The notes under the pieces are model-generated. The model was not told the origin of the DNA. It searched no databases and saw only the letters and a list, made by a program, of their open reading frames with translations. A stretch of 64,000 bases of DNA from Acetobacter ghanensis (GTDB lineage Bacteria; Pseudomonadota; Alphaproteobacteria; Acetobacterales; Acetobacteraceae): positions 2,079,896-2,143,895 of the forward strand of contig NZ_LN609302.1 in the NCBI RefSeq assembly GCF_001499675.1, read 5' to 3'. Numbering within the stretch: position 1 is the first letter of the stretch; every line of letters begins with the position of its first letter. A program made the position numbers and the translations under genes. This document shows positions 8,294 through 17,337 of the stretch, in pieces.

Positions 8294-10960
8294 TCAGCTA
8301 CTGGCGGGCTGGTCTGTCTCCTGCCCGGCCTGCTTGTGCAGATCGTACAGAATATCCAACGCGGCCCTTGGGGTCAGACTGTCCGGGTCAATCTCCATCA
8401 ATCGTTTCTTTAGCGTATTTTCGCATGGTGGGGGTAATGTCTTCTGTGTGTCAAAAAGCGGTAGCGGTTCGGGTATGGTATTTTCAGCACGTTCAAGTTC
8501 CCGCAGCAGCCGACCGGCCCGCTCCACCACGGCCACAGGCACGCCAGCCAGACGCGCCACATGCACACCCCAGCTTTTTTTTGCTGATCCTGCAAGCACT
8601 TCGTGCAGGAAAACAATCTGCCCACGCCACTCCCGCACGGCCATTGTATGCAGGCACAAACGGGGAAGCGTATCGACCAGACGGGAGAGTTCGTGGAAGT
8701 GGGTTGCAAAAATTGCACGACAGCGCACCGTTGAATGCAGAGCCTCCAGCACGGACCATGCAATGGCCAGCCCGTCCAGCGTTGCCGTGCCACGCCCGAT
8801 TTCATCCACCACCACAAGTGATCTTGGGCCAGCCTGATTGAGGATGGCGGCTGTTTCGGTCATTTCCACCATAAAGGTGGAGCGCCCGCGCGCCAGATCG
8901 TCCGATGCCCCCACGCGGGAGAAAAGCTGATCCACAACACCAATCTGCGCCCGGTCCGCCGCTACGGGAAAACCGCCCTGAGCCAGAATGACGGCCAGAG
9001 CCGTCTGCCGCAGAAAAGTGGATTTACCAGCCATGTTTGGCCCGGTTAGCAGCATAACGCGCCGTTCGGGCGCCAGCACGCAGCCATTGGGGGTAAAGCG
9101 CGCGCCCGGAGGCAGGGCTGCCTCCACCACAGGGTGGCGGCACCCTTCCAGATGGAAGGCCGTGTCATCACTCACCTCCGGCCTGCACCATGTGCCACCC
9201 GTGGCCAGAGACGCACAGGACTGCAACACGTCCAGCACAGCCAGAGCCTGTGCCAGTTCGGGCAGTTCACGCTCCGCCAGCACCTTGGCGGTCAGTTCCG
9301 CAAAAACCAGCTTTTCGCGCTGGGCTGCTTTTTCTGCCGCCTCCGTAATACGCACGTTCAGGCTGGCCAGCTCTTCCGTAGCAAACCGGGCCGTGCTGGC
9401 CGTGCCCTGCCGCAGAATAAGGTCCGGGTTGTCCTTGAGCCGCGCACTGGCGGCTACCGGCACCTCCATAACGTAACCAAGCTGGGCATGGTGACGGATC
9501 TTGAGGTTGGGCACCCCAAAGCGGGTTGCATAATCCGTCTGCAAAGCAGCAATCAGACGGCGGGAATTATCCCGCAATGTCCGATATTCATCCAGCTCCG
9601 CATCATACCCTTCGGCAATCACACCGCCATCGTCCAGACGGGCGGGGAGTTCCTCGGCTAGTGCTTTTTGCAATTCGGCTTCCAGCGCCTGTGCTGCACC
9701 CAACCAGCCTACGGCATGGGTCAGGAGGGTTGGCAGCACGCCCTGAGAGGCGGCTTCCGGCTGCGCCAGAATACGTGCGGCTTCCCGTGCGGCCCTCAGC
9801 CCGTCACGTATGCCTGCCATATCCCGCGGGAGCCCCCGCCCGAGGGAGAGCCTACCCAGCGCACGGGCTATGTCTGGGGCCTTCTTCAGCGCCTCACGCA
9901 GTGCTGCGCACCGGGCGGCATGGTCCTTGAGCCACCACCAGCCATCCTGCCGGGCGGCAATAGCGTCCACCTCAGTGAGCGGAGAAGCCAGCCATTCCGC
10001 CAGCATTCGCGCCCCAGCGGCACTGACCGTGCGATTGATAGCCGTAAACAGGGTGTGTTCCACCCCTCCGTCCCGCGCCCGTAAAATGTCCAGACTGGCG
10101 CGAGTGGCCGGGTCTATGCCCAGAACCCCGCTCTGACTTTGAGGGATGGGGTGCGCCAGACGGGGCAGCTTGCCTGCCTGACTGCGGCGCACATAGTCCA
10201 CCGCCATGGCCGCTGCCAAACTTTCCTCGTCCGAAAACGTGCCAAAGGCTTCAATACTCGCCACATCAAAGGCGGTAGCCAGCCGCTGCCGGGCGGTGCC
10301 GGGCGCTGGCAATGTGGCCTCTGGCGCGCGCCTGCCCTCGTAGTCCCCCAACTCCACGTTTGATGTCGCCAGAATTTCCGCCGGGTCCAGACGCCCAAGC
10401 AGGGCTGGCAGGGCTTTGGTCGGCAGGCTGGCCGTCTCAAACAGGCCGGTGGACACATCAATCCACGCGGCTCCAAGCTGCTGCACGACTTCGCCTGCTT
10501 CGTCCTTCCTGCGCTTCCCTTTGGTAGCGCTCTCCAGCCAGACCAGGGCCAGCAGCAGGTTGGACCGCCCCGGCTCCAGCAGTTCATCCTCTGTCAGGGT
10601 TCCCGGTGTTACCACCCGCACAATGCCGCGTGCCAACGGCCCTTTGCTGGCGGGCCTACCCTTGCGGGGCGTCTCTGTCTGCTCTGCCACCGCCACCCGG
10701 AACCCGCGCCGGATAAGGCGGGAAAGATAGGCTGGAGCCGCAGCAACCGGCACGCCACACATAGGTATGGGCTCGCCACCGTGGTTGCCTCGGGCTGTCA
10801 GGGCAATATCCAGCGCAGCCGCGGCGGCTGTGGCGTCATCAAAAAACAGTTCGTAAAAATCACCCATCCGGAAGAACAGAAGGGCTTCGGGGTTTTCCGC
10901 CTTGAGTGTGAACCACTGCGCCATAGCTGGAGTGGCGCCATCGGGAGAGATACGTGTCAT
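8294..10960 (-). CDS. mutS: DNA mismatch repair protein MutS
   Basis: Mismatch-recognition ATPase of 888 residues. The mismatch-reading Phe-x-Glu motif is visible as FYE at 35-37 within RMGDFYELFF. Walker A is GPNMAGKSTF near 640, and the later ATPase motifs include VVVDEIGRGTATLDG. The full domain set and the normal length indicate a functional gene. It is followed on the same strand by glnD and preceded by the TPR-glycosyltransferase gene. mutL is not in the window. Confidence 0.97.
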   Translation of the reverse strand: MTRISPDGATPAMAQWFTLKAENPEALLFFRMGDFYELFFDDATAAAAALDIALTARGNHGGEPIPMCGVPVAAAPAYLSRLIRRGFRVAVAEQTETPRKGRPASKGPLARGIVRVVTPGTLTEDELLEPGRSNLLLALVWLESATKGKRRKDEAGEVVQQLGAAWIDVSTGLFETASLPTKALPALLGRLDPAEILATSNVELGDYEGRRAPEATLPAPGTARQRLATAFDVASIEAFGTFSDEESLAAAMAVDYVRRSQAGKLPRLAHPIPQSQSGVLGIDPATRASLDILRARDGGVEHTLFTAINRTVSAAGARMLAEWLASPLTEVDAIAARQDGWWWLKDHAARCAALREALKKAPDIARALGRLSLGRGLPRDMAGIRDGLRAAREAARILAQPEAASQGVLPTLLTHAVGWLGAAQALEAELQKALAEELPARLDDGGVIAEGYDAELDEYRTLRDNSRRLIAALQTDYATRFGVPNLKIRHHAQLGYVMEVPVAASARLKDNPDLILRQGTASTARFATEELASLNVRITEAAEKAAQREKLVFAELTAKVLAERELPELAQALAVLDVLQSCASLATGGTWCRPEVSDDTAFHLEGCRHPVVEAALPPGARFTPNGCVLAPERRVMLLTGPNMAGKSTFLRQTALAVILAQGGFPVAADRAQIGVVDQLFSRVGASDDLARGRSTFMVEMTETAAILNQAGPRSLVVVDEIGRGTATLDGLAIAWSVLEALHSTVRCRAIFATHFHELSRLVDTLPRLCLHTMAVREWRGQIVFLHEVLAGSAKKSWGVHVARLAGVPVAVVERAGRLLRELERAENTIPEPLPLFDTQKTLPPPCENTLKKRLMEIDPDSLTPRAALDILYDLHKQAGQETDQPASS

Positions 10961-11006
10961 GCCTGCATCATAAAGCTACATTGTGTGGGAGCAACAGCCC
11001 GCCCCT

Positions 11007-12896
11007 TTACTCTTCTGCCGCCTGCGCCAGCCAATGCGCGGCAACTGCGAGTGGGTGCTGCCAGCTGGGTTTTTCCTCAACCGGAGCAGGCTGCCGAACG
11101 ATCTGCACCGATGGGTACCACAAACTGCGCGCAAGCGCACCGGCTGGCTGAGCCTGAGCAATAGAGCCACGCGCCCAGCGCCAGTCCCCCCCATACCGGT
11201 CTAGCAGAAGGGTGGGCTTACCCAGTAAGCCTGCCAGATGCACGACCATGGTATCCACGCTCACCACCACATCCAGCCCGGCCACCAGCTTTGCTGTTGC
11301 CAGCAAATCCCCTTCCGGCAGAGGAGCTATGGGCATCGGCACTTCCAACAAATCCGCAGAGGGTTGCAGAGCCTGAAAACGCACGCCTTTCACCCCCGCC
11401 AGCGGAGCAAGCAATGCTGGTGCAATGGAGCGCCGTCGGTCAAACTGGTAACGCGGGTTGCCCGCCCAGCACAGCCCCACACGCAATTCTGCCTTCCTGC
11501 CCGGCATGATGTGCTCTGCAAAAAGAGCCGTATCCGGTTGCCATGCAAACGGCTTCACCACACCCAGCCTGTGGGGCAGGCTTAACAGACTGCAACAAAC
11601 CTCCGCCTCGCCCACCTGTGCGGGCGTGCATAGCTGGACGCGCCCGGACCACACAGGCAGCGGGCAATTTACAAAGCTGCGCAGGGCCTCTGGCACCAGC
11701 AGCATAATCCGCGCCTTTTGCGCTGCCAGCCCAACGTAGCGCAGGAACTGCAAACTATCGCCCAGCCCCTGCTCGGCATAAAGCAGCACGGTTTTTGCTG
11801 TAACATCCCCGTCCCACTCAGGCAGGGAGGACACGCCAACAGGTGGGGGCAGCAGGTCCCTGCGGGCTTCAAACAGCGCCCAGCCTTCCACAAACCGACC
11901 GAGCGACAGGCAAAGGCTGGCAAGGTCCAGCGTAGCCCGCGCCTTGTCCTGCACAGTGGTAGCCCGCTGCATGGCCTGTTTGAACAGAACTTCGGCCTCC
12001 TGCGTGCGCCCAAGGTCCTGCAAAACCGTACCGTAATTGAGGGCAAGACGGGCATCCTGCTCTCTTAACCTGTAGGCGGCCCCCAACTCCCGCTCGGCCC
12101 CATGCAGCCTGCCCTGCGCCATCAGAACCAGCCCAAGGTTGGTGCGGGTTTCCGCCACATCCGGGGCCAGTGTGGCGGAAGCGTGCAAAATATTTTCCGC
12201 TTCCTCATACCGATGTTGAGCAAACAGGGCTGCACCGTGGTTTGCCAGCGCTTGGGGGTTATCTGGCATAGCGCGTGCCACGACACCAAAATGCGGCTCA
12301 GCCTGTGCCATGCGCCCCGCCTGTTCCAAAATCATGGCATGGAGGTTGTGCGCCATAACGGCATTCCCCTCTAGCGCAACGGCACGGGCTGAAACAGTTA
12401 CGGCCTCCGCCACCCGGCCACAACGCGCCAGAAAAGCGGCGAGCGCCATATGCCGCTCCAGCTCCAGTGGACGTAGGGAGAGTGCTTTTTTCAATGCCCG
12501 TTCGGCATCAGGCAACCGCCCCATCTGCTCCATAATGCGTGCCATGGCATCATGCGCACGAGGGTCGGTTGGCGTGGACAGCACGGCCACATTGGCTGCT
12601 GCCCGAGCCTGCTCCACATGCCCCAGCTCCAGTAACGCCAGAGCTAGCGTGATATGAAAAAACGGTTCTGGTGCCAGCGCGACCGCCCGACCCGCCAAAG
12701 CGACCGCCGCCGTGGCGTTACCGCCTGCCCGCGCAACACACGCCATGGCGTGCCAGCCCTGCGCATCCTTCGGATTCAACCGCAGATGTGCGCGCAAAAG
12801 GGATTCGGCCTGTTCCGCATCCCCTTGCGCCAGCAGAGCCAATGCCGCCTCGGCCGGGGGCAACACGCTGGCGGGCGCTTCTTTTTTACCATCCAT
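11007..12896 (-). CDS. TPR-repeat protein with C-terminal glycosyltransferase-like domain
   Basis: About 629 residues. Residues 1 to about 330 are a run of some nine tetratricopeptide repeats (typical units end in NPKDAQGWHAMA or APDVAETRTNLG). The C-terminal part contains LLYAEQGLGDSLQFLRYV and VVSVDTMVVHLAGLLGKPT, a pattern found in heptosyltransferase-like (GT9/GT41-related) domains attached to TPR arrays. The acceptor is unknown; protein or polysaccharide glycosylation is possible. I chose the ATG at 12894-12896, with AGG upstream, over a TTG 30 bp earlier. There is no signal peptide. It is divergent from the M32 peptidase gene. Confidence 0.75.
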   Translation of the reverse strand: MDGKKEAPASVLPPAEAALALLAQGDAEQAESLLRAHLRLNPKDAQGWHAMACVARAGGNATAAVALAGRAVALAPEPFFHITLALALLELGHVEQARAAANVAVLSTPTDPRAHDAMARIMEQMGRLPDAERALKKALSLRPLELERHMALAAFLARCGRVAEAVTVSARAVALEGNAVMAHNLHAMILEQAGRMAQAEPHFGVVARAMPDNPQALANHGAALFAQHRYEEAENILHASATLAPDVAETRTNLGLVLMAQGRLHGAERELGAAYRLREQDARLALNYGTVLQDLGRTQEAEVLFKQAMQRATTVQDKARATLDLASLCLSLGRFVEGWALFEARRDLLPPPVGVSSLPEWDGDVTAKTVLLYAEQGLGDSLQFLRYVGLAAQKARIMLLVPEALRSFVNCPLPVWSGRVQLCTPAQVGEAEVCCSLLSLPHRLGVVKPFAWQPDTALFAEHIMPGRKAELRVGLCWAGNPRYQFDRRRSIAPALLAPLAGVKGVRFQALQPSADLLEVPMPIAPLPEGDLLATAKLVAGLDVVVSVDTMVVHLAGLLGKPTLLLDRYGGDWRWARGSIAQAQPAGALARSLWYPSVQIVRQPAPVEEKPSWQHPLAVAAHWLAQAAEE

Positions 12897-12992
12897 GCGA
12901 CCTGTAGCACCCTCGTTTTGCAGCAAAACCCCGTATTAAGACGTGCCATTGCACGATCAGATACTTTTCGTCCGCCTGCATGATGCTGTACC

Positions 12993-14507
12993 ATGACCCG
13001 CATGAATAAAGCCTATCTTTCCCTCGAACGCCACTTTGCGCGCCTGTCCTCCCTCAACGATGCCCTTGGTATTCTGGGGTGGGACAAGGAAGTCATGATG
13101 CCCTCTGGCGCAGCGGAGCGCCGGGCGGAAAATCTGGCCATGCTTGAAGGCCTGCGACACGAAATTCTGACCGCGCCGGTCATGGCCGACCTTCTGGCCG
13201 AAGCCGATGCGGGTGATGACGTATGGCGCGCCGCCAATCTGGAACAGATGCGCCGGCAGCACATACAGGCCACCGCCCTGCCGGGTGAACTGGTGGAAGC
13301 CAGCGCACAGGCCACCTCCCGCTGTGAGATGGCCTGGCGGACTGCGCGGGAAGAAAGTGACTTTAAAAGTCTGGAACCGCATCTGGCCGAGGTCCTGCGC
13401 CTGACCAAAGAAACAGCTGTGGCCACGGGCGAGGCCATGGGGCTGAATGTTTATGATGCCCTGCTGGATTCCTTCGACCCCGGCACGCGGCAGGCCGATA
13501 TTGACCCTATTTTTACAGCTCTGGCCGCAGACCTGCCGGAACTGATTGGCGCAGTCATAGACAAGCAGAGCAGCCTGCCCGACACGCCAGCCCCCACAGG
13601 CCCATTCCCCATTGCCCGGCAGGAAGCCCTTGGACGCCGCCTGATGCAGCGGATGGGTTTTGACGTAACGCGCGGCAGGCTGGACGTTAGCGCGCACCCA
13701 TTCTGCGGTGGCGCCACGCATGACGTACGCCTGACCACACGGTATGTAGAAAGCGACTTTATTCCCGCCATGATGGGCGTGCTACACGAGACAGGCCACG
13801 CCCTGTACGAAATGGGCCTCCCGGCCGAATGGGCCAGTCAACCTGTTGGCCAGTCCGGCGGTATGACACTGCATGAGAGCCAGTCCCTGCTGATGGAAAT
13901 GCAGTTCTGCCGCTCCCTTACCTTTACAAACTGGCTGGCCCCGCAGGTCCGCGCAGCGTTTGACGTAGCCGACGGAACCGCAGGCTGGGATGCCGCCAGC
14001 CTGCACCGGCATCTAACACATGTTGAACCCGGCTTTATCCGCGTTGATGCAGATGAAGTCACATACCCTGCCCATATTCTTGTCCGTTACGAGCTGGAAA
14101 AAGCCCTGATATCCGGTGATCTGGCACTGGCTGACCTGCCTGCCGCGTTTAACGAGCGCCTGCACGCCCTGCTGGGGCTACATGTCCCAGATGACCGGCG
14201 CGGTTGTTTGCAGGATATTCACTGGCCTGCCGGGCTATTCGGCTACTTTCCCTGTTATGCCCTTGGCGCCATGACGGCGGCACAGTTGCGCAACGCCGCC
14301 TGCACGGCCAACCCGGCCATTATGCCCGCCATTGGTCAGGGAGACTTTGCGCCCCTTCTGGCCTGGCTGCGCCAGAACGTGCATGGCCGCGCCCGCAGCG
14401 CCACCATGCCGCAGATTGTGCAGGATGCGACCGGCAAACCGCTGGATGCCACCGCCTACCTGACCCACATCCGCCGCCGTTACCTTGAGCGCGCACCTGA
14501 TGCCTGA
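12993..14507 (+). CDS. Thermostable-type carboxypeptidase, M32 (Taq) family
   Basis: Cytoplasmic zinc carboxypeptidase of 504 residues, the usual length for M32. The zinc motif HETGH is at about 265-269 (VLHETGHALYEMG), and the M32 signature around ESQSLLMEMQ follows. The N-terminus starts with the helical region MNKAYLSLERHFARLSSLND, typical of this family, which removes C-terminal residues from peptides. The start is the ATG at 12993; an ATG four codons later is equally possible. The gene is monocistronic or co-transcribed with the next plus-strand gene 135 bp downstream. Confidence 0.93.
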   Translation: MTRMNKAYLSLERHFARLSSLNDALGILGWDKEVMMPSGAAERRAENLAMLEGLRHEILTAPVMADLLAEADAGDDVWRAANLEQMRRQHIQATALPGELVEASAQATSRCEMAWRTAREESDFKSLEPHLAEVLRLTKETAVATGEAMGLNVYDALLDSFDPGTRQADIDPIFTALAADLPELIGAVIDKQSSLPDTPAPTGPFPIARQEALGRRLMQRMGFDVTRGRLDVSAHPFCGGATHDVRLTTRYVESDFIPAMMGVLHETGHALYEMGLPAEWASQPVGQSGGMTLHESQSLLMEMQFCRSLTFTNWLAPQVRAAFDVADGTAGWDAASLHRHLTHVEPGFIRVDADEVTYPAHILVRYELEKALISGDLALADLPAAFNERLHALLGLHVPDDRRGCLQDIHWPAGLFGYFPCYALGAMTAAQLRNAACTANPAIMPAIGQGDFAPLLAWLRQNVHGRARSATMPQIVQDATGKPLDATAYLTHIRRRYLERAPDA

Positions 14508-14642
14508 TCTGCCTTTGGCACCGACCAACCTGCCCGCCTCCAGTTCCACGGCACGGCCGCCCTGCGCAGAAGGCGTTTGTGTGGCCTCGCCATCGGGCGG
14601 AAACTCAGGCCACACTTTTATGCCTGAAGCCTCATCAACCGG

Positions 14643-15806
14643 ATGCCTGCGCGCATGACCCTGTCTTTTTTTCGTCCGCTTTCCCTCCGCCGCCGCGCAA
14701 CTTTTGGCCTGCTGGCAACCGTGCTGGCGCTGCCACTAGGGGCGCCCCCCTCATGGGCGCTGCACATGCCCAAGGTGGCGGAACTGCCAGCCAACGCGCT
14801 CCAGCCCTTCATGCAGTCCAACTCTCAGATATGGGATGCCATTCTCCCTCTGCCGGATGGACGTATGCTGCTGGAAGCCCCGGCATGGGTGGGTAATACA
14901 GGCCCGCAGCTTTTTGTGCGCAACACCAATGGGCAACTGGAACCGTGGCCCAACGCGGCATGGAACGCTACCGAGGGGGATGTAAACACCCGCTTTGTCG
15001 CCCTTGGTGGGCTGACCAGAACAGCAGATGGGCACATCTGGGTGTTGGATAGCGGCGTACCCAACCGCAAACAGCCCCCCGTAGCCGCCCCCAAGCTGAT
15101 TGAAATTGACCCGACCGAAGGCACCGTGCTCAGAGTGGTGCCGGTGGAAGCCAGCGCCCTGCGGCAGGGGAGCATCCTCTCCGGCATTGCCGTGCATGGG
15201 AACACTGCCTACGTGCCGGATTCCGGGGTAGCCGGACTCTTGGTGATCGACACGGCATCCGCCAAGGCACAGCGCTTTTTAGACCACCACCCGGACCTTA
15301 TCGCCAGCCGCCCCATTGTCACGCCCAACGGCCCTGTACGGGACAACACCGGGCGTTATGCCGCGGTTGACGCCAGCATGATTGCCGTCAGCCCCGATGG
15401 ATCATGGCTTGTGCTTCAGGCTCCGGGGCAATACCTCTCCCGCGTCTCCACCTCCATCTTCACGGACCCGGATATAACCCCCGCCGCGTTTGAAGAAAGC
15501 GTGACACAGTGGTTCAAAACCCCCTCACTGGGCGGTATGACCATTGATAATGACGGAACTCTGTACTGGTCCGACATCACAACTTCCAGTATCCTCAGCT
15601 ACACAACCGGGCGTGTTCCGCGCAGACTGATAACAGATCCACGCCTGCAATGGCCCACAACCCCCGGGCTGGACGGGCACGGCCATCTGTTTGTTTCCGC
15701 CAGCCAGATTGACCACAGCACGGCTTTTGGCGCCCCCGCAGCTTCCATTACATGGCCCATCACCATTTATGAGCTAACCCTGCCAACCACGCCACCGCCG
15801 GGCTAG
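14643..15806 (+). CDS. Secreted major royal jelly protein / Yellow-like protein
   Basis: About 387 residues with an N-terminal signal peptide: a basic start (RPLSLRRR), a hydrophobic core (FGLLATVLALPL) and a probable cleavage after SWA. The mature part has beta-propeller repeats typical of the MRJP/Yellow family, such as DGHIWVLDSGVPN near 135, GIAVHGNTAYVPDSG near 185 and MTIDNDGTLYWSD near 300. Bacterial members are secreted proteins of unknown reaction; insect relatives bind small molecules or act in melanin pathways. A periplasmic or extracellular location is expected. The start may instead be the ATG five codons later. The next gene is thrC, 66 bp downstream. Confidence 0.8.
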   Translation: MPARMTLSFFRPLSLRRRATFGLLATVLALPLGAPPSWALHMPKVAELPANALQPFMQSNSQIWDAILPLPDGRMLLEAPAWVGNTGPQLFVRNTNGQLEPWPNAAWNATEGDVNTRFVALGGLTRTADGHIWVLDSGVPNRKQPPVAAPKLIEIDPTEGTVLRVVPVEASALRQGSILSGIAVHGNTAYVPDSGVAGLLVIDTASAKAQRFLDHHPDLIASRPIVTPNGPVRDNTGRYAAVDASMIAVSPDGSWLVLQAPGQYLSRVSTSIFTDPDITPAAFEESVTQWFKTPSLGGMTIDNDGTLYWSDITTSSILSYTTGRVPRRLITDPRLQWPTTPGLDGHGHLFVSASQIDHSTAFGAPAASITWPITIYELTLPTTPPPG

Positions 15807-15872
15807 GCACACCCTTAATTTATCGTACAAGGCCACTTCGCGGCATCTGTCATTCAGGATATAAACGCCCTC

Positions 15873-17274
15873 ATGCGCTACATTTCCACACGCGGGAATG
15901 CTCCCGTTCTTTCCTTTTCCGATGTTCTGCTGACAGGCCTTGCCGAAGACGGCGGACTGTACCTGCCCGAAACGTGGCCCGAATTTTCGCTGGCCGACTG
16001 GCAGGCCATGCGTGCCCTGCCCTACCCGGAACTGGCCGCACGTATTCTGGCCCGGTTTGCAGCCCCGGATATTGATGAGGAAACGCTCAAAACCCTGTGT
16101 GCCAAGGCTTATGCGGGCTTTGACCATCCGGCCATTGTGCCGCTGACACAGGTTGAAGACGGGCTGTTTGTGCAGGAGCTGTTCCACGGCCCTACCCTTG
16201 CGTTCAAGGACATGGCCATGCAGGTGCTCGGCCAGCTTTTTGAACATGTGCTGACCCAGCGTGACGACCATGTGACCATTGTGGGCGCAACATCGGGCGA
16301 TACCGGCTCCGCCGCCATTGAGGCCTGCCGTGGCCGCAAGCGCTTGTCCGTTATCATCCTGCACCCCAAAGGCCGCACGTCGGAAGTGCAGCGCAGGCAG
16401 ATGACCACCGTGCGTGAACCCAACGTGACCAACCTTGCGGTTGAAGGCACGTTTGATGACTGTCAGGATCTGGTCAAAGGCCTGTTCGCGGATATTCCTT
16501 TCCGCCGGGAAATGCACCTGTCGGCCGTCAACTCCATCAACTGGGCCCGTATCGCCGCCCAGATTCCTTACTATGTGCACGCAGCTCTTGCGCTGGGCGC
16601 ACCGGAGCGTGAAGTCTCCTTTGCTGTCCCCACGGGCAACTTTGGCAACATTCTGGCAGCTTGGGCCGCGCGCAAAAATGGGCCTGCCCATCCGCCAGCT
16701 CTGCGTAGGGTCCAATCGGAACGATATTCTGACCCGGTTCCTCAACGCCAATGACATGACCATCAAAGGGGTTGTGCCCAGCCTCTCCCCCTCCATGGAC
16801 ATTCAGGTTTCCTCCAACTTCGAACGCCTGCTGTTCGAACTGCTGGGCCGCGATGCAGCTGCCTGCGCGCGCACCATGACCGGCTTCCGCAGCACAGGCC
16901 ACATGGATGTGCCCGAGGAAGTCTGGCAGAACGCCCGAACCCTGTTCTCCGGTCTGGCGCTGGATGATGCCCAGACGGAGGCGGAAATCCGTACCCTGCA
17001 CCAACGTTCCAACTATATGGCCGACCCGCACAGCGCCATTGGCATTGCCGCCGGCCGCCGCTTCCGCCAGCCGGGTATTCCCATGGTAGCGGAAGCCACG
17101 GCTCACCCAGCCAAATTCCCGGACGCCATGGTGGCAGCCACGGGTATTCACCCCGCCCTGCCGCTCCATCTGGCTGACCTGTTTGAGCGTGAAGAGCGTT
17201 ACCGCACAGTCCCCGCGACCGAAAACGCCATAAAGGATGCGGTTCGCGCGGCGGTACTGTCCAACGCCAGCTGA
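15873..17274 (+). pseudogene. thrC: Threonine synthase, interrupted by a +1 frameshift
   Basis: PLP enzyme that makes threonine from O-phosphohomoserine. The first frame (15873 to about 16678) carries the N-terminal domain, the PLP lysine in LAFKDMAMQ (K112) and TSGDTGSAA. It then runs out of frame to a stop at 16752-16754. The remainder (MGLPIRQLCVGSNRNDILT to TVLSNAS) continues in the +1 frame to 17274. The break is at five A residues, 16674-16678; four would restore one protein of about 466 residues, the normal length. All catalytic regions survive on the two sides. It may be a sequencing error or a real auxotrophic mutation. An intrinsic terminator follows the stop. Confidence 0.9.
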
Positions 17275-17293
17275 TCCTACACCCTATCCCATT

Positions 17294-17327
17294 GCAGGGC
17301 TGCCCGCGAGGCAGCCCTGCTGTTTTT
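17294..17327 (+). terminator. Rho-independent terminator after thrC
   Basis: A perfect 11-bp stem (arm GCAGGGCTGCC at 17294-17304, partner at 17310-17320) with a five-base loop CGCGA is followed by TGTTTTT. It lies 20 bp after the thrC stop and immediately before the ribosome-binding site of the M16 peptidase gene. Confidence 0.85.
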
Positions 17328-17337
17328 CAGGACGAGA

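Noticed and set aside
16660..16700. Programmed ribosomal frameshift in thrC
   Set aside because: A +1 shift would be needed, without a stop or rare codon at the site, and threonine synthase is not known to use frameshifting.
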